From Phenylobacterium sp. (GTDB taxonomy: Bacteria; Pseudomonadota; Alphaproteobacteria; Caulobacterales; Caulobacteraceae): 64,000 nucleotides of DNA. The stretch spans positions 248,001 through 312,000 of the forward strand of contig JADCAS010000004.1 of NCBI GenBank assembly GCA_020401865.1, given 5' to 3'. Both the position numbers and the translations under genes were made by a program. Shown one piece after another: positions 17,005-26,063 of this stretch (its first letter is position 1; each line of letters starts with the position of its first letter). A model generated the notes under the pieces. It was not told the origin of the DNA. It ran no database searches and was given only the letters and a program-made list of their open reading frames with translations.

Positions 17005-17496
17005 GTGGCAGAAATCCTGGACGCCATCGACGCCCGCATCCTGGAGCTGATCCAGAACGACGCCAGCCTCTCCGTCGCGGAGATCGCCGATCGGGTGGGC
17101 CTGTCCTCCAGCCCCTGCTGGCGTCGGATCAAGCGCCTGGAGGACGCAGGGATCATTCAGAAGCGGGTGACCATCCTTGACCGCCAGAAGCTGGGCCTGT
17201 CCTTCGAGGTCTATTGCACGGTGAAGCTGGCCCTGCCGACCAAGGACAACCTGGACGCCTTCGACCGGGCGATTTCAGACATGCCGGAGGTCGTCCAGTG
17301 CGCCACGGTCACGGGGGCGGCAGACTATGAGCTGCGGATCGTCACCCGCGACATGCCCGCCTTCGATTCCTTCCTCAGGGAAAAACTCCTCTCCCTGGGT
17401 CTGGTCTCGAACATTGAGAGCCGGATCGTTGTGCGTTCGGTGAAGAACACCACCGCCTCGCCCCTGGGACTCATCACCCCGCATATCGCCAGCTAG
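17005..17496 (+). CDS. Lrp/AsnC family transcriptional regulator
   Basis: A 163-aa one-component regulator that senses an amino acid or related metabolite. The N-terminal helix-turn-helix spans about residues 5-55 (DARILELIQNDASLS, VGLSSSPCWRRIKRLEDAGII), followed by the RAM effector/oligomerisation domain (VQCATVTGAADYELRI). The SSPCWRRIKRLE helix is typical of Lrp-like regulators. GTG at 17005 is chosen because AAGGAG lies 5 bases upstream and the length matches the family; ATG at 16990 in frame would overlap that site. It may control the divergent FAD oxidoreductase. Confidence 0.92.
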   Translation: MAEILDAIDARILELIQNDASLSVAEIADRVGLSSSPCWRRIKRLEDAGIIQKRVTILDRQKLGLSFEVYCTVKLALPTKDNLDAFDRAISDMPEVVQCATVTGAADYELRIVTRDMPAFDSFLREKLLSLGLVSNIESRIVVRSVKNTTASPLGLITPHIAS

Positions 17497-17497
17497 G

Positions 17498-18064
17498 TCA
17501 GGTCCTTTCGGCGAGCCCCCGGCGGGTCTGGAACAGGTATTCCACTCCCGTCCAAACCGTCAGGACGGCGGCGAGCCAGACCAGGGCGATGGGCAAGAGG
17601 GCCGGCAGGGCGGGCACCAGGCCTGTTCCCAGCATCGCCGCCAGAGCGACCAACTGGACCGCCGTTTTCCACTTGGCGAGGCCGGTGACCGGCAGCTTCA
17701 GGCCCCTCGCGGCGCCCACTTCCCGCAGGGCGCTCACGGCGAATTCGCGGAACAGGATCAGGCCGGCCGGCAGGGCGAAGGCCGGGCCGGCGCCGCTGGC
17801 CATCAGTCCCACCACCGCGCCGCAGACCAGGATCTTGTCCCCGATCGGGTCGAGAATGGTTCCCCAGACGGTGACCGCGTCGAACCGGCGGGCCAACCAT
17901 CCGTCGAGGAAGTCCGTCGCCGCAGCGATGACGAAGGCCCAGAAGGCGAAGTGCATCAGCCCTCCATCCGGATCACGGCCGGCGCCCACAGCCACCAGGG
18001 CGGCGAACATGGCCAGGGTCAGGAAGATGCGGATAACGGACAGGATGTTGGGCAGAGCCTTCAT
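17498..18064 (-). CDS. pgsA: CDP-diacylglycerol-glycerol-3-phosphate 3-phosphatidyltransferase PgsA
   Basis: Inner-membrane enzyme making phosphatidylglycerol phosphate, precursor of phosphatidylglycerol and cardiolipin. The 188-aa protein has several membrane helices and the CDP-alcohol phosphotransferase signature DFLDGWLAR...GTILDPIGDK with its invariant Asp residues. The ATG at 18064 overlaps the uvrC stop as TGATG; a TTG one codon upstream is unlikely. The uvrC-pgsA order is common in alphaproteobacteria. It converges with the Lrp gene, one base between stops. Confidence 0.95.
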   Translation of the reverse strand: MKALPNILSVIRIFLTLAMFAALVAVGAGRDPDGGLMHFAFWAFVIAAATDFLDGWLARRFDAVTVWGTILDPIGDKILVCGAVVGLMASGAGPAFALPAGLILFREFAVSALREVGAARGLKLPVTGLAKWKTAVQLVALAAMLGTGLVPALPALLPIALVWLAAVLTVWTGVEYLFQTRRGLAERT

Positions 18065-19950
18065 CAACGCTCCTTATGGAAGGCGGCGAATATGCGTTCG
18101 GCAAGGGGGCGGCTGACGCCCTCCACCTTCTCCAGGTCGTCGGCGGATGCTCGCGCCACGCCGGCGGCGGACCCAAAGGCGTGCAGGAGCGCCCGTTTCC
18201 GGGCCGGGCCGATCCCGTCAATCTCGTCCAGTGGGTTACGGCGCAGATCCGCCGCCCGGCGCGCCCGATGGCTGCCGATGGCGTAGCGATGAGCCTCGTC
18301 CCGAAGCCGCTGGAGGAAGTAGAGAACCGGGCTCTTGGGCTCCAGCATGAAGGGCGGCTGGCCGGGCAGGAAGAAACGTTCGAGGCCGGCGTCCCGGTCC
18401 GGTCCCTTGGCCACCCCGACCACGGGAATGTCATCGACCCCCAGCTCGGTCAGGACCTCCAGGGCCGCGCCCAACTGGCCGCCGCCCCCGTCGATGAGGA
18501 CAAGGTCGGGACGGACCTCGGCGTCCCCGGAGGCGTCGTCCCGGACGAGGCGGGAGAACCGGCGCTTCAGGACCTCGCGCATCATGCCGTAGTCGTCCCC
18601 CGGAGTAAGGTCCGTGCTGCGGATATTGAACTTCCGGTACTGAGCCTTCTGGAAGCCTTCGGGACCCGCCACGATCATGCCGCCGACGGCGTTGGTCCCC
18701 ATGATGTGGCTGTTGTCGTAGACCTCGATCCGCTGGGGCGGCGCATCAAGGCCAAACGCCTCGGCCACTCCCGCCAGCAGTTTCGACTGGGCCGACCCCT
18801 CCGCCAGTCTTCGGCCGAGGGCCTCGCGGGCGTTGGTCAGGGCCTCGTCGACCAGGGCGCGCTTCTCTCCCCGCTCGGGCCGTCGGATCTCGACCTTCCG
18901 GCCGGACTTCAGGCTGAAGGCCTCGGCCAGGAGGTCTCGCTCGTCGGGCTCGCAGCTCATCAGGATCAGCTTGGGAATCGGCCGGTCGTCGTAGAACTGG
19001 CCGATGAAGGCCGCCAGGATCGACGGGTCCGGGTCGGTGCGGTCAATCCGCGGGAAGTAGGCGCGGTTGCCCCAGTTCTGGCCCGCGCGGAAGAAGAAGA
19101 CCTGGACGCAGGCCTGGCCGCCATCGCTGTGCAGGGCGAAGACGTCCGCCTCCTCCAGGCTCTCGGGATTGACCAGGGTCTCCTGGCTCACGGCCGCCAG
19201 GGCCCGGATCCGGTCGCGGAGGCGGGCCGCCTGCTCGAACTCCATCTCGTCGGACGCCGCCTGCATCGCCTCGGACAGCCGGGTCATCACCGCCCGGCTG
19301 CGGCCGCGCAGGAAGTCCTCGGCCTGGTCCACCAGGGCGGCGTAGTCTTCAAGGCTGATCGCGCCCGTGCAGGGCGCAGCGCAGCGGCGGATCTGGTGAA
19401 GCATGCAGGGCCGGGTCCGGCCCTCGTAGACACTGTCCGTGCAGGACCTCAGCAGAAAGGCCTTCTGCAAGGTGTTGAGGGTGCGGTTGACCGCGTTCGC
19501 AGAGGCGAAGGGGCCGAAATAGTCCCCCTTGAGCGTGTGGGCGCCCCGGTGTTTGCGCAGCTGGGCGGCGGGATGGTCCCGCCGGATGACGATCTCGGGA
19601 AAGCTCTTGTCGTCGCGCAGCAGGACGTTGAAGCGCGGCTTCATCTGCTTGATCAGGTTGATCTCAAGCAGGAGGGCGTCGGTCTCGGTCCGGGTGGTGA
19701 CGAACTCCATGGCCCGGGTCAGGTCGACCATCAGGGCGATGCGCTGGGTGTGGAAGCGGCCCTGGGCGTATTGCAGGACCCGCTTCTTCAGCGAGCGGGC
19801 CTTGCCCACGTAAAGGACCTCGCCGCCCTCGCCCATCATCCGGTAGACGCCAGGCGCGTCTGGCAACCGCCGGACCTGGTCGCGGATCAGTTCGGCGCCG
19901 GCGAGTGAAGCGCCTTCGGCAGCGGGGGGTGTTTCGGCGTCCAGGGACAT
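18064..19950 (-). CDS. uvrC: Excinuclease ABC subunit C UvrC
   Basis: Nucleotide excision repair nuclease that makes both incisions around a UvrB-bound lesion. The 628-aa protein has an N-terminal GIY-YIG domain ([19 protein letters not shown]; about residues 30-110), a Cys-containing central segment ([13 protein letters not shown]), a UVR motif (about residues 220-250, [13 protein letters not shown]), the RNase H-like nuclease half ([30 protein letters not shown]) and C-terminal helix-hairpin-helix repeats ([13 protein letters not shown]). Translationally coupled to pgsA through TGATG. Confidence 0.97.
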   Translation of the reverse strand: MSLDAETPPAAEGASLAGAELIRDQVRRLPDAPGVYRMMGEGGEVLYVGKARSLKKRVLQYAQGRFHTQRIALMVDLTRAMEFVTTRTETDALLLEINLIKQMKPRFNVLLRDDKSFPEIVIRRDHPAAQLRKHRGAHTLKGDYFGPFASANAVNRTLNTLQKAFLLRSCTDSVYEGRTRPCMLHQIRRCAAPCTGAISLEDYAALVDQAEDFLRGRSRAVMTRLSEAMQAASDEMEFEQAARLRDRIRALAAVSQETLVNPESLEEADVFALHSDGGQACVQVFFFRAGQNWGNRAYFPRIDRTDPDPSILAAFIGQFYDDRPIPKLILMSCEPDERDLLAEAFSLKSGRKVEIRRPERGEKRALVDEALTNAREALGRRLAEGSAQSKLLAGVAEAFGLDAPPQRIEVYDNSHIMGTNAVGGMIVAGPEGFQKAQYRKFNIRSTDLTPGDDYGMMREVLKRRFSRLVRDDASGDAEVRPDLVLIDGGGGQLGAALEVLTELGVDDIPVVGVAKGPDRDAGLERFFLPGQPPFMLEPKSPVLYFLQRLRDEAHRYAIGSHRARRAADLRRNPLDEIDGIGPARKRALLHAFGSAAGVARASADDLEKVEGVSRPLAERIFAAFHKER

Positions 19951-19967
19951 TCGTCCGGTATAGGCGA

Positions 19968-20000
19968 CTCCCGCCCCGGTGGGGACCCCGGGGGCGGGAG
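19968..20000 (-). terminator. Strong stem-loop downstream of the winged-helix regulator gene
   Basis: CTCCCGCCCC (19968-19977) pairs perfectly with GGGGCGGGAG (19991-20000), with a further GGGG/CCCC pairing possible in the loop. It begins 7 bases past the regulator's stop on the minus strand and ends before uvrC. No T-run follows, so it may be a Rho-assisted or processing hairpin. Confidence 0.6.
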
Positions 20001-20006
20001 CCTGTG

Positions 20007-20309
20007 TCAGGTCGGTGGCAGGAGACCGCGCAGGGCCTCGAGATAGGAGGCGAAGGCGGTGCGACCGGCGTCGTTGATCCTGACAGTGGTCAGGGGCCGG
20101 CGGCCGGCGAAGGCCTTCTCGATCTCGACATAGCCTGCATCCTCCAGCTTGCGCAGGTGGACTGAGAGGTTCCCGTCGGTCGCCGACAGACGGGTCTTCA
20201 GCTCCCCAAAGTCCGCCGCTCCGGCACCGGCGAGGTAGGCCATGATCCCCAGCCGGATGCGGCCATGGATCACCTCATCAATCCGCTCGATGTCAAAGTC
20301 CGGGCTCAC
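20007..20309 (-). CDS. Winged-helix transcriptional regulator (MarR/ArsR-like, HTH_27 type)
   Basis: A 100-aa DNA-binding protein with a single winged-helix domain: [41 protein letters not shown], and a wing RRPLTTVRI. Such small regulators are usually encoded with the membrane protein they control. The GTG start at 20309 overlaps the stop of the upstream membrane protein (GTGA), fixing the start. No metal or ligand motif is visible. Confidence 0.85.
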   Translation of the reverse strand: MSPDFDIERIDEVIHGRIRLGIMAYLAGAGAADFGELKTRLSATDGNLSVHLRKLEDAGYVEIEKAFAGRRPLTTVRINDAGRTAFASYLEALRGLLPPT

Positions 20310-20923
20310 CGTCGGCCTTCCTGGCGCATCAGGATCAAGCCGGGCGCGAGGCCCAGGGCGAAAAGGGCGACTGCGTAGGCGAGCCAGAGCAGCGGCCCGC
20401 CTGCAACCGCCGCCACGGCGACAGCTGCGATGAAGCTGCCGACCCCGACGCGGCGCAGCCAGTGCGTCCTGCCAAGGTGGGCGGCCGCCATCCAGCACAG
20501 GCCGTAGAGGGCCAGAATGATGGATGGGAAGACATTGAAGACCCCCCAGTCCGAAGTCCGGTAACCGACCGCCATCACGGCGACGAACAGGACCCAGATG
20601 GCGATCCCGGCCTGGGTCCAGACCACGCCGATCGACTCATTCAGGCTGCTGGCGGCGCCGGGGCGGGTTCGTGTCCTGCGGTTCAGGGCTGGAAGGGCGA
20701 GGGCGAAGGCTAGTCCGCTCGCCAGCCAGATCCAGCCGAGGGCTGGCGCCGGCAGGGGCAGAAGCCGCACCTGGATCGCGAAGGCGAGAAGGCTGGTGAT
20801 CCCGAAGACGCCTCCACCAAGGGCCATGTAGGGGCCGGCGAGCACGGAGGCGCCGCGCCCCTCCTCGGCCAGGGTCTTGAGGTAGGCGAGGTCCTCACCG
20901 ATCTGAGTTTGGGCATCCGTCAT
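20306..20923 (-). CDS. Multi-pass membrane protein of unknown function
   Basis: A 205-aa protein with a short soluble N-terminus (MTDAQTQIGEDLAYLKTLAEEG) and about six hydrophobic helices between residues 28 and 198. I do not recognise a catalytic motif. It is the first gene of a pair with the winged-helix regulator, joined by a GTGA overlap, an arrangement in which the regulator usually controls the pair. Upstream, 64 bases separate it from the acyl-CoA synthetase gene. Confidence 0.8.
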   Translation of the reverse strand: MTDAQTQIGEDLAYLKTLAEEGRGASVLAGPYMALGGGVFGITSLLAFAIQVRLLPLPAPALGWIWLASGLAFALALPALNRRTRTRPGAASSLNESIGVVWTQAGIAIWVLFVAVMAVGYRTSDWGVFNVFPSIILALYGLCWMAAAHLGRTHWLRRVGVGSFIAAVAVAAVAGGPLLWLAYAVALFALGLAPGLILMRQEGRR

Positions 20924-20987
20924 GGCAGGCTCCTTGAAAACGTTGGAGCCAACCTACCCAGTAACTTTGAAATGTAAAGTACTTTTC

Positions 20988-22772
20988 TCAGATCCGGATG
21001 CGGCCTTTGACGATCTCCCCGTAGACCGCGGTGTCGAGGGGACGATAGCCGCCATCTGCGGCCCGGTGGAACAAGGGCGCGGCGACCTTTGCCGGATCAA
21101 ACCCCTCAGCCACAAGCTCCACCTTGCGCTGCTTGAACGTGCCGGTGACGGCCATCTCCGGCTGCAACCTGAGGAAGACCGGGCGGGCATACTCCGGCAG
21201 GTCGGCGGCGATTCGCGCCGCCAGGATGCCAAGGTCAAAGCCCTCGCCGGTGACCAGGGCCGCCATGCCGGCCCGCCCGTCGGCCCCGGGCACCTCCACC
21301 CCGTAGACATTGGCCTCGACCACGCCGGGCACAGCCTGGAGACGCAAGGCCACCTCGGCGGTGGAGACGTTCTCCCCCTTCCAACGGAAGGTGTCGCCGA
21401 CCCGGTCCACGAAGAAGACGTAGCCATCCTCATCCTGGCGCAGAAGGTCACCGGTCCGGAACCAGGCGTCGCCGGGGGTGAAGACGTCCCTCAGCACCTT
21501 CTTCTCCGAGGCGGCCTTGTCGAGATAGCCTGTGAAATCCGCCCGGGGGTCAGAGGAGTCGATGCGGCCCAGGCATTCCCCCGCCTCTCCAGGAGCTACT
21601 TCCTGGCAGAAACCGTCCGGCCCACGCAGGGGCGCCTCGGCCTCATAGTCGAAGCGCACGATCCGACCGTTGAACCTCCGCCGCAGGAAGGCGGGGATAC
21701 GGCCGATGGCGCCGGGACGGCCATCGAAGTTGAAGAAGGAGACATTGCCCTCGGTGGAGCCGTAGAACTCCAGGACCCGTGGAACGCCAAAGCGGCCGGT
21801 GACCGAGTCCCAGACGTCAGGCCTGAGGCCGTTGCCGAAGGCCAGGCGCAACCTGTGGGACCGCTCGTCCGGGTGTGGGGGCTGGTTGGCGAGGTACCGG
21901 CAGAGCTCGCCGATGTAGACGAACTGGGTGCAGCCCTCCCGACGTATGTCCTCCCAGAACTGGGTGGCCGAGAATCGTCGCTTCAGGACCACGCAGGCGC
22001 CATTGAGGAGGGCCGCCCCCATGCCGCAGAGCCCGCCAGTGGCGTGGTAGAGGGGCAGGGCGACATAGATCCGGTCGTCGGAACGCGCTCCCGTCGAGCC
22101 TGCAAAGCCCCGCATGTAGAGCTGAACCCGGACATGGGTGACCCGCGCCGCCTTGGGCAGGCCGGTGGTCCCGGAAGTGTAGATGAGAAGGGCGGTGTCC
22201 CCGGCGGTCAGACCCTCCCGCACGGAGGCGGGAGGCGGCTCGGGCGGGCGCTCGGCAAGGGCGGCGGCCAGGTCGCCTTCTCCCGGCAGGGGCGCATCCA
22301 GGCTCCAAAGACGCGGCGTGTGGTCCAGGTCGCCCAGTATGTCCTGCAAGGCCGGAGAGGTCTCCCCATCCACAATCACCTCATGAGCGCCGGACAGGGA
22401 GAGGCAGTGGGCCAGGGCCTGGCCTGTGAGCTGGTTATTGATGAGGGCCGAGACCACCCCGACCTTGGACAGGCCATACCAGGCGGGCAGGTACTCGATC
22501 CGGTTGGGCAGGAAGAGGGCCACCCGGTCCCCGGGCCGCAGACCGATCTCAAGCGCCCATCGCGCGAAGCGGTTGGCCAGGGCCTCCATTCCTGCGTAGG
22601 TGAGGCTTCGCCCCTCGAAACGCAGGGCCTCGCGGTCGGGCCATCGCGCCGCCGCCGCGTCGAGGTCGTCACAGATGCGGCGCGGACTTCCAGGACGGAT
22701 CCCGTTCACCCGCCGGAGGGTCCGGAACAGGCCTGAGGCGAACCGGAGGTCACGCTGGAGCGTCGAGAACAT
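20988..22772 (-). CDS. Long-chain/very-long-chain acyl-CoA synthetase (FadD6/FATP type)
   Basis: A 594-aa ANL-superfamily enzyme that activates a fatty acid or other carboxylic acid to its CoA thioester through an acyl-AMP. The P-loop-like motif is LLIYTSGTTGLPKAA (about residue 200), with FYGSTEGN (A5), WFRTGDLLRQDEDGY (A7) and DRVGDTFRWKGENVSTAEV (A8), followed by the C-terminal lid ending TFKQRKVELVAEG. The DTFRWKGENV segment is characteristic of the SLC27/FATP-like branch. The start at 22772 (MFSTLQ) agrees with the family; a longer open frame upstream overlaps the amidohydrolase gene. It probably forms an operon with that gene. Confidence 0.93.
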   Translation of the reverse strand: MFSTLQRDLRFASGLFRTLRRVNGIRPGSPRRICDDLDAAAARWPDREALRFEGRSLTYAGMEALANRFARWALEIGLRPGDRVALFLPNRIEYLPAWYGLSKVGVVSALINNQLTGQALAHCLSLSGAHEVIVDGETSPALQDILGDLDHTPRLWSLDAPLPGEGDLAAALAERPPEPPPASVREGLTAGDTALLIYTSGTTGLPKAARVTHVRVQLYMRGFAGSTGARSDDRIYVALPLYHATGGLCGMGAALLNGACVVLKRRFSATQFWEDIRREGCTQFVYIGELCRYLANQPPHPDERSHRLRLAFGNGLRPDVWDSVTGRFGVPRVLEFYGSTEGNVSFFNFDGRPGAIGRIPAFLRRRFNGRIVRFDYEAEAPLRGPDGFCQEVAPGEAGECLGRIDSSDPRADFTGYLDKAASEKKVLRDVFTPGDAWFRTGDLLRQDEDGYVFFVDRVGDTFRWKGENVSTAEVALRLQAVPGVVEANVYGVEVPGADGRAGMAALVTGEGFDLGILAARIAADLPEYARPVFLRLQPEMAVTGTFKQRKVELVAEGFDPAKVAAPLFHRAADGGYRPLDTAVYGEIVKGRIRI

Positions 22773-22885
22773 TCGGAAGCCGTCTCCTTTGATGCCGCGT
22801 CGGACCTGTGATCTGGCGGCGTGGAGACGGAGTTTCAAGGCGCGGGGCGTCTGTACCCCCGAGACCGCCTTCGTCCGAGGCAGCG

Positions 22886-24067
22886 TCAGGCGGCCTGGAG
22901 ACCCGGAGTATCGTGCAGGTCGGCCGGCAGGCCGGCGCCCATCAGGTCGATGAAGTTGTCGCGCCAGAACCTCTTTCGGGCCGTGACGCCGACGCCCTCC
23001 AGGGACTCCCCGAACCGCTTGAGGGGATTCCGCCCGCCTTCGATATGTGGGAAGTCGGACGAGAACATGCACACCTCCTCGCCGGCGTTGGCGATGATCC
23101 AGGCGACGTCCTCGTGGGGATAGGGCGTGGCGCGGAACTGGCGTTGCAGGATTTCGCTGGGACGGGCGGACAGCCTCTGGAGCCGTTCCTCGCGCCCGAA
23201 GGCGGCCGCGCCGGAGTCCATGAACTTCATCAGGCTCGGGATCCACGAGGCGCCCAGTTCGATGGCCCCGAACTTCAGGCGGGGGAACCGGTCGAAGACG
23301 CCGTCGAAGACCAGGGCCGAAAGGGTCTGCCAGACGGCGACGGGGATGGTCATGAAGGATAGCGAGGTGAAGTTCTCCGCGCCGCCGTGGAAGTCGAGGA
23401 CCCGGGGCAGGCCGTTCTCGAAGTAGGCGGGGTTCATCTTCTCCTCGCCGCCCACGTGGAAGAGGACCGGCAGGCCCGCCTCCTGGATCAGGGCCCAGAG
23501 AGGATCAAGGCCCACATGGCTGGGACTGTGACCCGGGGGACAGCGCGAGGGGATCATCAGGCCCCGGCATCCCAGCTCGATCGCCTCGCGGGCGATCCGG
23601 GGCGCGGCCTCGATGTCGATGAGGGGCACGTAGCCCGTCGCCAGCAACCGGCGGTCCACCGAGCAGAAGTCGGCCATCATCCGGTTGTGCGCACGCGCGC
23701 CGGCCAGCGCCAGGTCGACCCGGCCGGCCTCCTCGAGCCCGTAGTTGCCGAGGGCGTGCGTGGTGAAGACCAGCTGGCTGGCGAAACCGAGCAGGTCCAG
23801 GGTGCGGGGGCGATCCTCCCGGCGGAAGGCGCCGAGGGCCTGGTAGTTCTTGCGAAGAAGCAGGTTGTCCTCGTCGCCGGCGCGGAAGTCCGGGTCGTCC
23901 TGCTGGGCCCGGGCCTTTTCCGCCCAGCCCGTCAGGTCGTTGGGCTTGCGGATGGCCTCGGAGAAGGCCGCCCTCAGGCCCGACTCGACATAGCGTTCGA
24001 TCTCTCCGGGCAGCTCCATGACGTGCGAGTCCGCATCATGGACCGTGAAACCCTCGACATAGGGCAT
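22886..24067 (-). CDS. Amidohydrolase family protein (COG2159)
   Basis: A 393-aa TIM-barrel metal-dependent hydrolase or decarboxylase of the amidohydrolase_2 group. HDADSHVME near the N-terminus is the family's metal-binding HxDxH-like motif variant (DADSH). LPVLFHVGG supplies another His, and MFSSDFPHIEGG the C-terminal Asp/His. The substrate is unknown; relatives include ACMSD-type decarboxylases and lignin/aromatic-pathway enzymes. MPYVEGF at 24067 follows a GGGAGGG site, so this start is preferred over an earlier in-frame one. The acyl-CoA synthetase gene lies 113 bases downstream, suggesting a shared catabolic route. Confidence 0.88.
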   Translation of the reverse strand: MPYVEGFTVHDADSHVMELPGEIERYVESGLRAAFSEAIRKPNDLTGWAEKARAQQDDPDFRAGDEDNLLLRKNYQALGAFRREDRPRTLDLLGFASQLVFTTHALGNYGLEEAGRVDLALAGARAHNRMMADFCSVDRRLLATGYVPLIDIEAAPRIAREAIELGCRGLMIPSRCPPGHSPSHVGLDPLWALIQEAGLPVLFHVGGEEKMNPAYFENGLPRVLDFHGGAENFTSLSFMTIPVAVWQTLSALVFDGVFDRFPRLKFGAIELGASWIPSLMKFMDSGAAAFGREERLQRLSARPSEILQRQFRATPYPHEDVAWIIANAGEEVCMFSSDFPHIEGGRNPLKRFGESLEGVGVTARKRFWRDNFIDLMGAGLPADLHDTPGLQAA

Positions 24068-24161
24068 GAGCCGCCCTCCCCGTCTGTTGTCAGACGATAC
24101 TTCGGACCGGGGAAGCCGAACGGTCAAGCCCCGCCGCCCGCGGCGGGGCCTGAACTCGGGA

Positions 24162-24644
24162 TCAGAGCTGGGCGAGAAGGTAGTCGGCGGCCGAGACCTT
24201 GAACTCGCCCGCCGCCTCGATGTTGAGCTGCTTCACCACGCCGTCCACGACATACATGGAGTAGCGCTGTGACCGCAGCCCGAGGCCGAACTTGGAGCCG
24301 TCCATGGTCAGGTCCACGGCCTTGGTGAAGTCGCCGGCCGGGTCGGCGATCATCTCGATCTCGCCCAGGACGCCCTGGTTTTCACCCCAGGCCTTCATGA
24401 CGAAGGCGTCATTGACGGACAGGCAGACGATGGCGTCGACGCCCTTGGCCTTCAGGTCGGCGGCCAGGTCCTTGTAGCCCGGCAGGTGGCGGGCCGAGCA
24501 GGTGGGGGTGAAGGCGCCCGGAACGGCGAAGAAGGCCACCTTGCGGCCCTTGAAGATCTCATCGACCGTGGTGGGCTTGGGCCCCTCCGCCGTGCCGGCG
24601 ATGAGGTTGGCGGCGGGAAGCGTGTCTCCGACCTTGAGCGTCAT
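24162..24644 (-). CDS. Peroxiredoxin (Prx5/AhpE-like redoxin)
   Basis: A 160-aa thiol peroxidase that reduces hydrogen and alkyl peroxides. The peroxidatic Cys lies in PGAFTPTCSARHLPG (about residue 48), the Prx5 signature, and FVMKAWGENQ and DPAGDFTKAVDL are also characteristic. A second Cys in DAIVCLSVND could act as resolving residue. The start at 24644 (MTLKVGD) gives the normal family length; upstream in-frame starts do not. It stands alone, divergent from yqgE. Confidence 0.95.
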   Translation of the reverse strand: MTLKVGDTLPAANLIAGTAEGPKPTTVDEIFKGRKVAFFAVPGAFTPTCSARHLPGYKDLAADLKAKGVDAIVCLSVNDAFVMKAWGENQGVLGEIEMIADPAGDFTKAVDLTMDGSKFGLGLRSQRYSMYVVDGVVKQLNIEAAGEFKVSAADYLLAQL

Positions 24645-24767
24645 GGGCCTGTCTCCGGGCTCTGTTCTGAGAGGAAGCCGCAGAGATAACCCCTTGGCCG
24701 GGGCCTGCAATGGCCAAGTTGGATTCCGCGTCTTGAATCCGCCCCAAGAGCGTCGGACAAACCGAGT

Positions 24768-25340
24768 ATGGATCCTGCGTCCTATCTGTCCGGCCAGCTC
24801 CTCATCGCTCTTCCGGCGATCGGCGACACGCGCTTCGAGCGCGCGGTGGCCCTCATTTTCGCCCATGACGCCGAGCACGCCATGGGCCTGATCCTGAATC
24901 ATCCGTTGCGGCGCCTGACGCTGGGCGAGGTCTTCGAGCAGCTCTCCATCCCGTGCCCCGAGGCGCGCCGGACAGAAGGGGTTCTCCTGGGTGGCCCGGT
25001 CCAGACCGAGCGGGGTTTTGTGCTGCACAGCGACGACTTCCAGGCGGCGGACGGCGCCACCCTGCGCACGCCGGCGGGCCTGGCCTGCACCCCGACCCGG
25101 GAGGCTCTGGAGGCGATGTCACGAGACGACGGGACCCCGCGCCGTTCACGCCTGGCCCTGGGTTACGCCGGCTGGGGGCCCGGCCAGCTGGAGCAGGAAC
25201 TCCGCCGGAATGTCTGGCTGACCTGTCCGGCCGACGAGGCGATCGTCTTCGAGACGCCCCCGGAGGAAATCTGGACTGCCTCTCTCGGCCGACTGGGCGT
25301 GGACCCGTCCTTCCTCACCGCCGACGCTGGCGAAGCCTGA
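24768..25340 (+). CDS. YqgE/AlgH family protein
   Basis: A 190-aa cytoplasmic protein of the UPF0301/DUF179 family. Family motifs are LSGQLLIALPAIGDTRFERAV split as LLIALPAIGD and RFERAV, GLILNHPL, LLGGPVQTERGFVLH and GYAGWGPGQLEQEL. AlgH was named for an effect on alginate regulation in Pseudomonas, but its biochemical role is unresolved. It stands alone between the divergent peroxiredoxin gene and a convergent acetyltransferase. Confidence 0.94.
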   Translation: MDPASYLSGQLLIALPAIGDTRFERAVALIFAHDAEHAMGLILNHPLRRLTLGEVFEQLSIPCPEARRTEGVLLGGPVQTERGFVLHSDDFQAADGATLRTPAGLACTPTREALEAMSRDDGTPRRSRLALGYAGWGPGQLEQELRRNVWLTCPADEAIVFETPPEEIWTASLGRLGVDPSFLTADAGEA

Positions 25341-25421
25341 AGGCTTCCGCTCCATCCACCGGGTCGTCCGGCGTCGTTGTTGCGTCTCTGCTCCGACGGT
25401 CTTCGTGATGCCGCGTCGGGT

Positions 25422-26033
25422 TCAGACAGAGCGCGGTTCCTTCGAACTCTCATCGCGAAGCGACGGCGCAACCCGCCCGAACAGGACATGGTCCCGCCAA
25501 TCGCCGTTAATCTTCAGATAGGCCTGGGCCAGGCCCTCCTCCCGAAATCCCGCCTGTCCCAGCAGTCGCCGAGAGGGCGTGTTTTCCGGCAGACAGGCGG
25601 CCTCAAGCCGGTGGAGAGCCAGGGTCCGGAAAGCGAAGAGGGAGAGGGTGCGCACCGCTGCGAGGGTGTGGCCCTGCCGCGTGAAGCCGGCGCCGCACCA
25701 GTATCCCACCGTCCCCATCTGGGCGACGCCGCGCCGGACATTGGACAAGGTAATGCCTCCGGTGAGGGCGCCATCACTCTTCCGGAAGACCAGGAAGGGA
25801 TAGGCGGCGCCCAGGTCGATATCCCGGGCGTAGGAGGCCAGTCGACGCCGCCAGGCGCCGCGGGTCAGGTCATCGTCCGGCCAGGTGGGCTCCCAGGGCT
25901 GAAGGAACGCCCGGGAAGCGCGTCTCAGCTCGCTCCATTCCGGATAGTCGGAGGGCCGGGGCGGGCGGATCTCGATCCCCTCCCCCTGCAGCCTGAGGCT
26001 GTCGCCCGGCGTGATCCAGTCCAGAAGCGCCAT
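25422..26033 (-). CDS. GNAT acetyltransferase, RimJ/RimL-like
   Basis: A 203-aa N-acetyltransferase using acetyl-CoA. The fold is recognisable from IEIRPPRPSDYPEW at the start, GGITLSNVRRG, GYWCGAGFTRQGHTLAAVRTL (acetyl-CoA-binding loop) and LEAACLPENTPSRRLLGQAGFREEG, the classic RimJ pattern. It may acetylate the N-terminus of ribosomal protein S5, but other substrates are possible. It is the last gene of the long minus-strand cta-thrC run, 30 bases after the M16 peptidase. Confidence 0.9.
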   Translation of the reverse strand: MALLDWITPGDSLRLQGEGIEIRPPRPSDYPEWSELRRASRAFLQPWEPTWPDDDLTRGAWRRRLASYARDIDLGAAYPFLVFRKSDGALTGGITLSNVRRGVAQMGTVGYWCGAGFTRQGHTLAAVRTLSLFAFRTLALHRLEAACLPENTPSRRLLGQAGFREEGLAQAYLKINGDWRDHVLFGRVAPSLRDESSKEPRSV

Positions 26034-26063
26034 TCGGGCAAACTCCGGGGTTTTTCCCGTCCG

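Noticed and set aside
18076..19908. Open frame of about 610 codons on the plus strand, opposite uvrC
   Set aside because: It is a codon-phase shadow of uvrC in GC-rich DNA; its composition is Gly/Ala/Val/Arg-rich and no motif matches a family.
20922..22736. Open frame of about 600 codons opposite the acyl-CoA synthetase
   Set aside because: The minus-strand frame has the full set of ANL enzyme motifs; the opposite frame is low-complexity with no domain.
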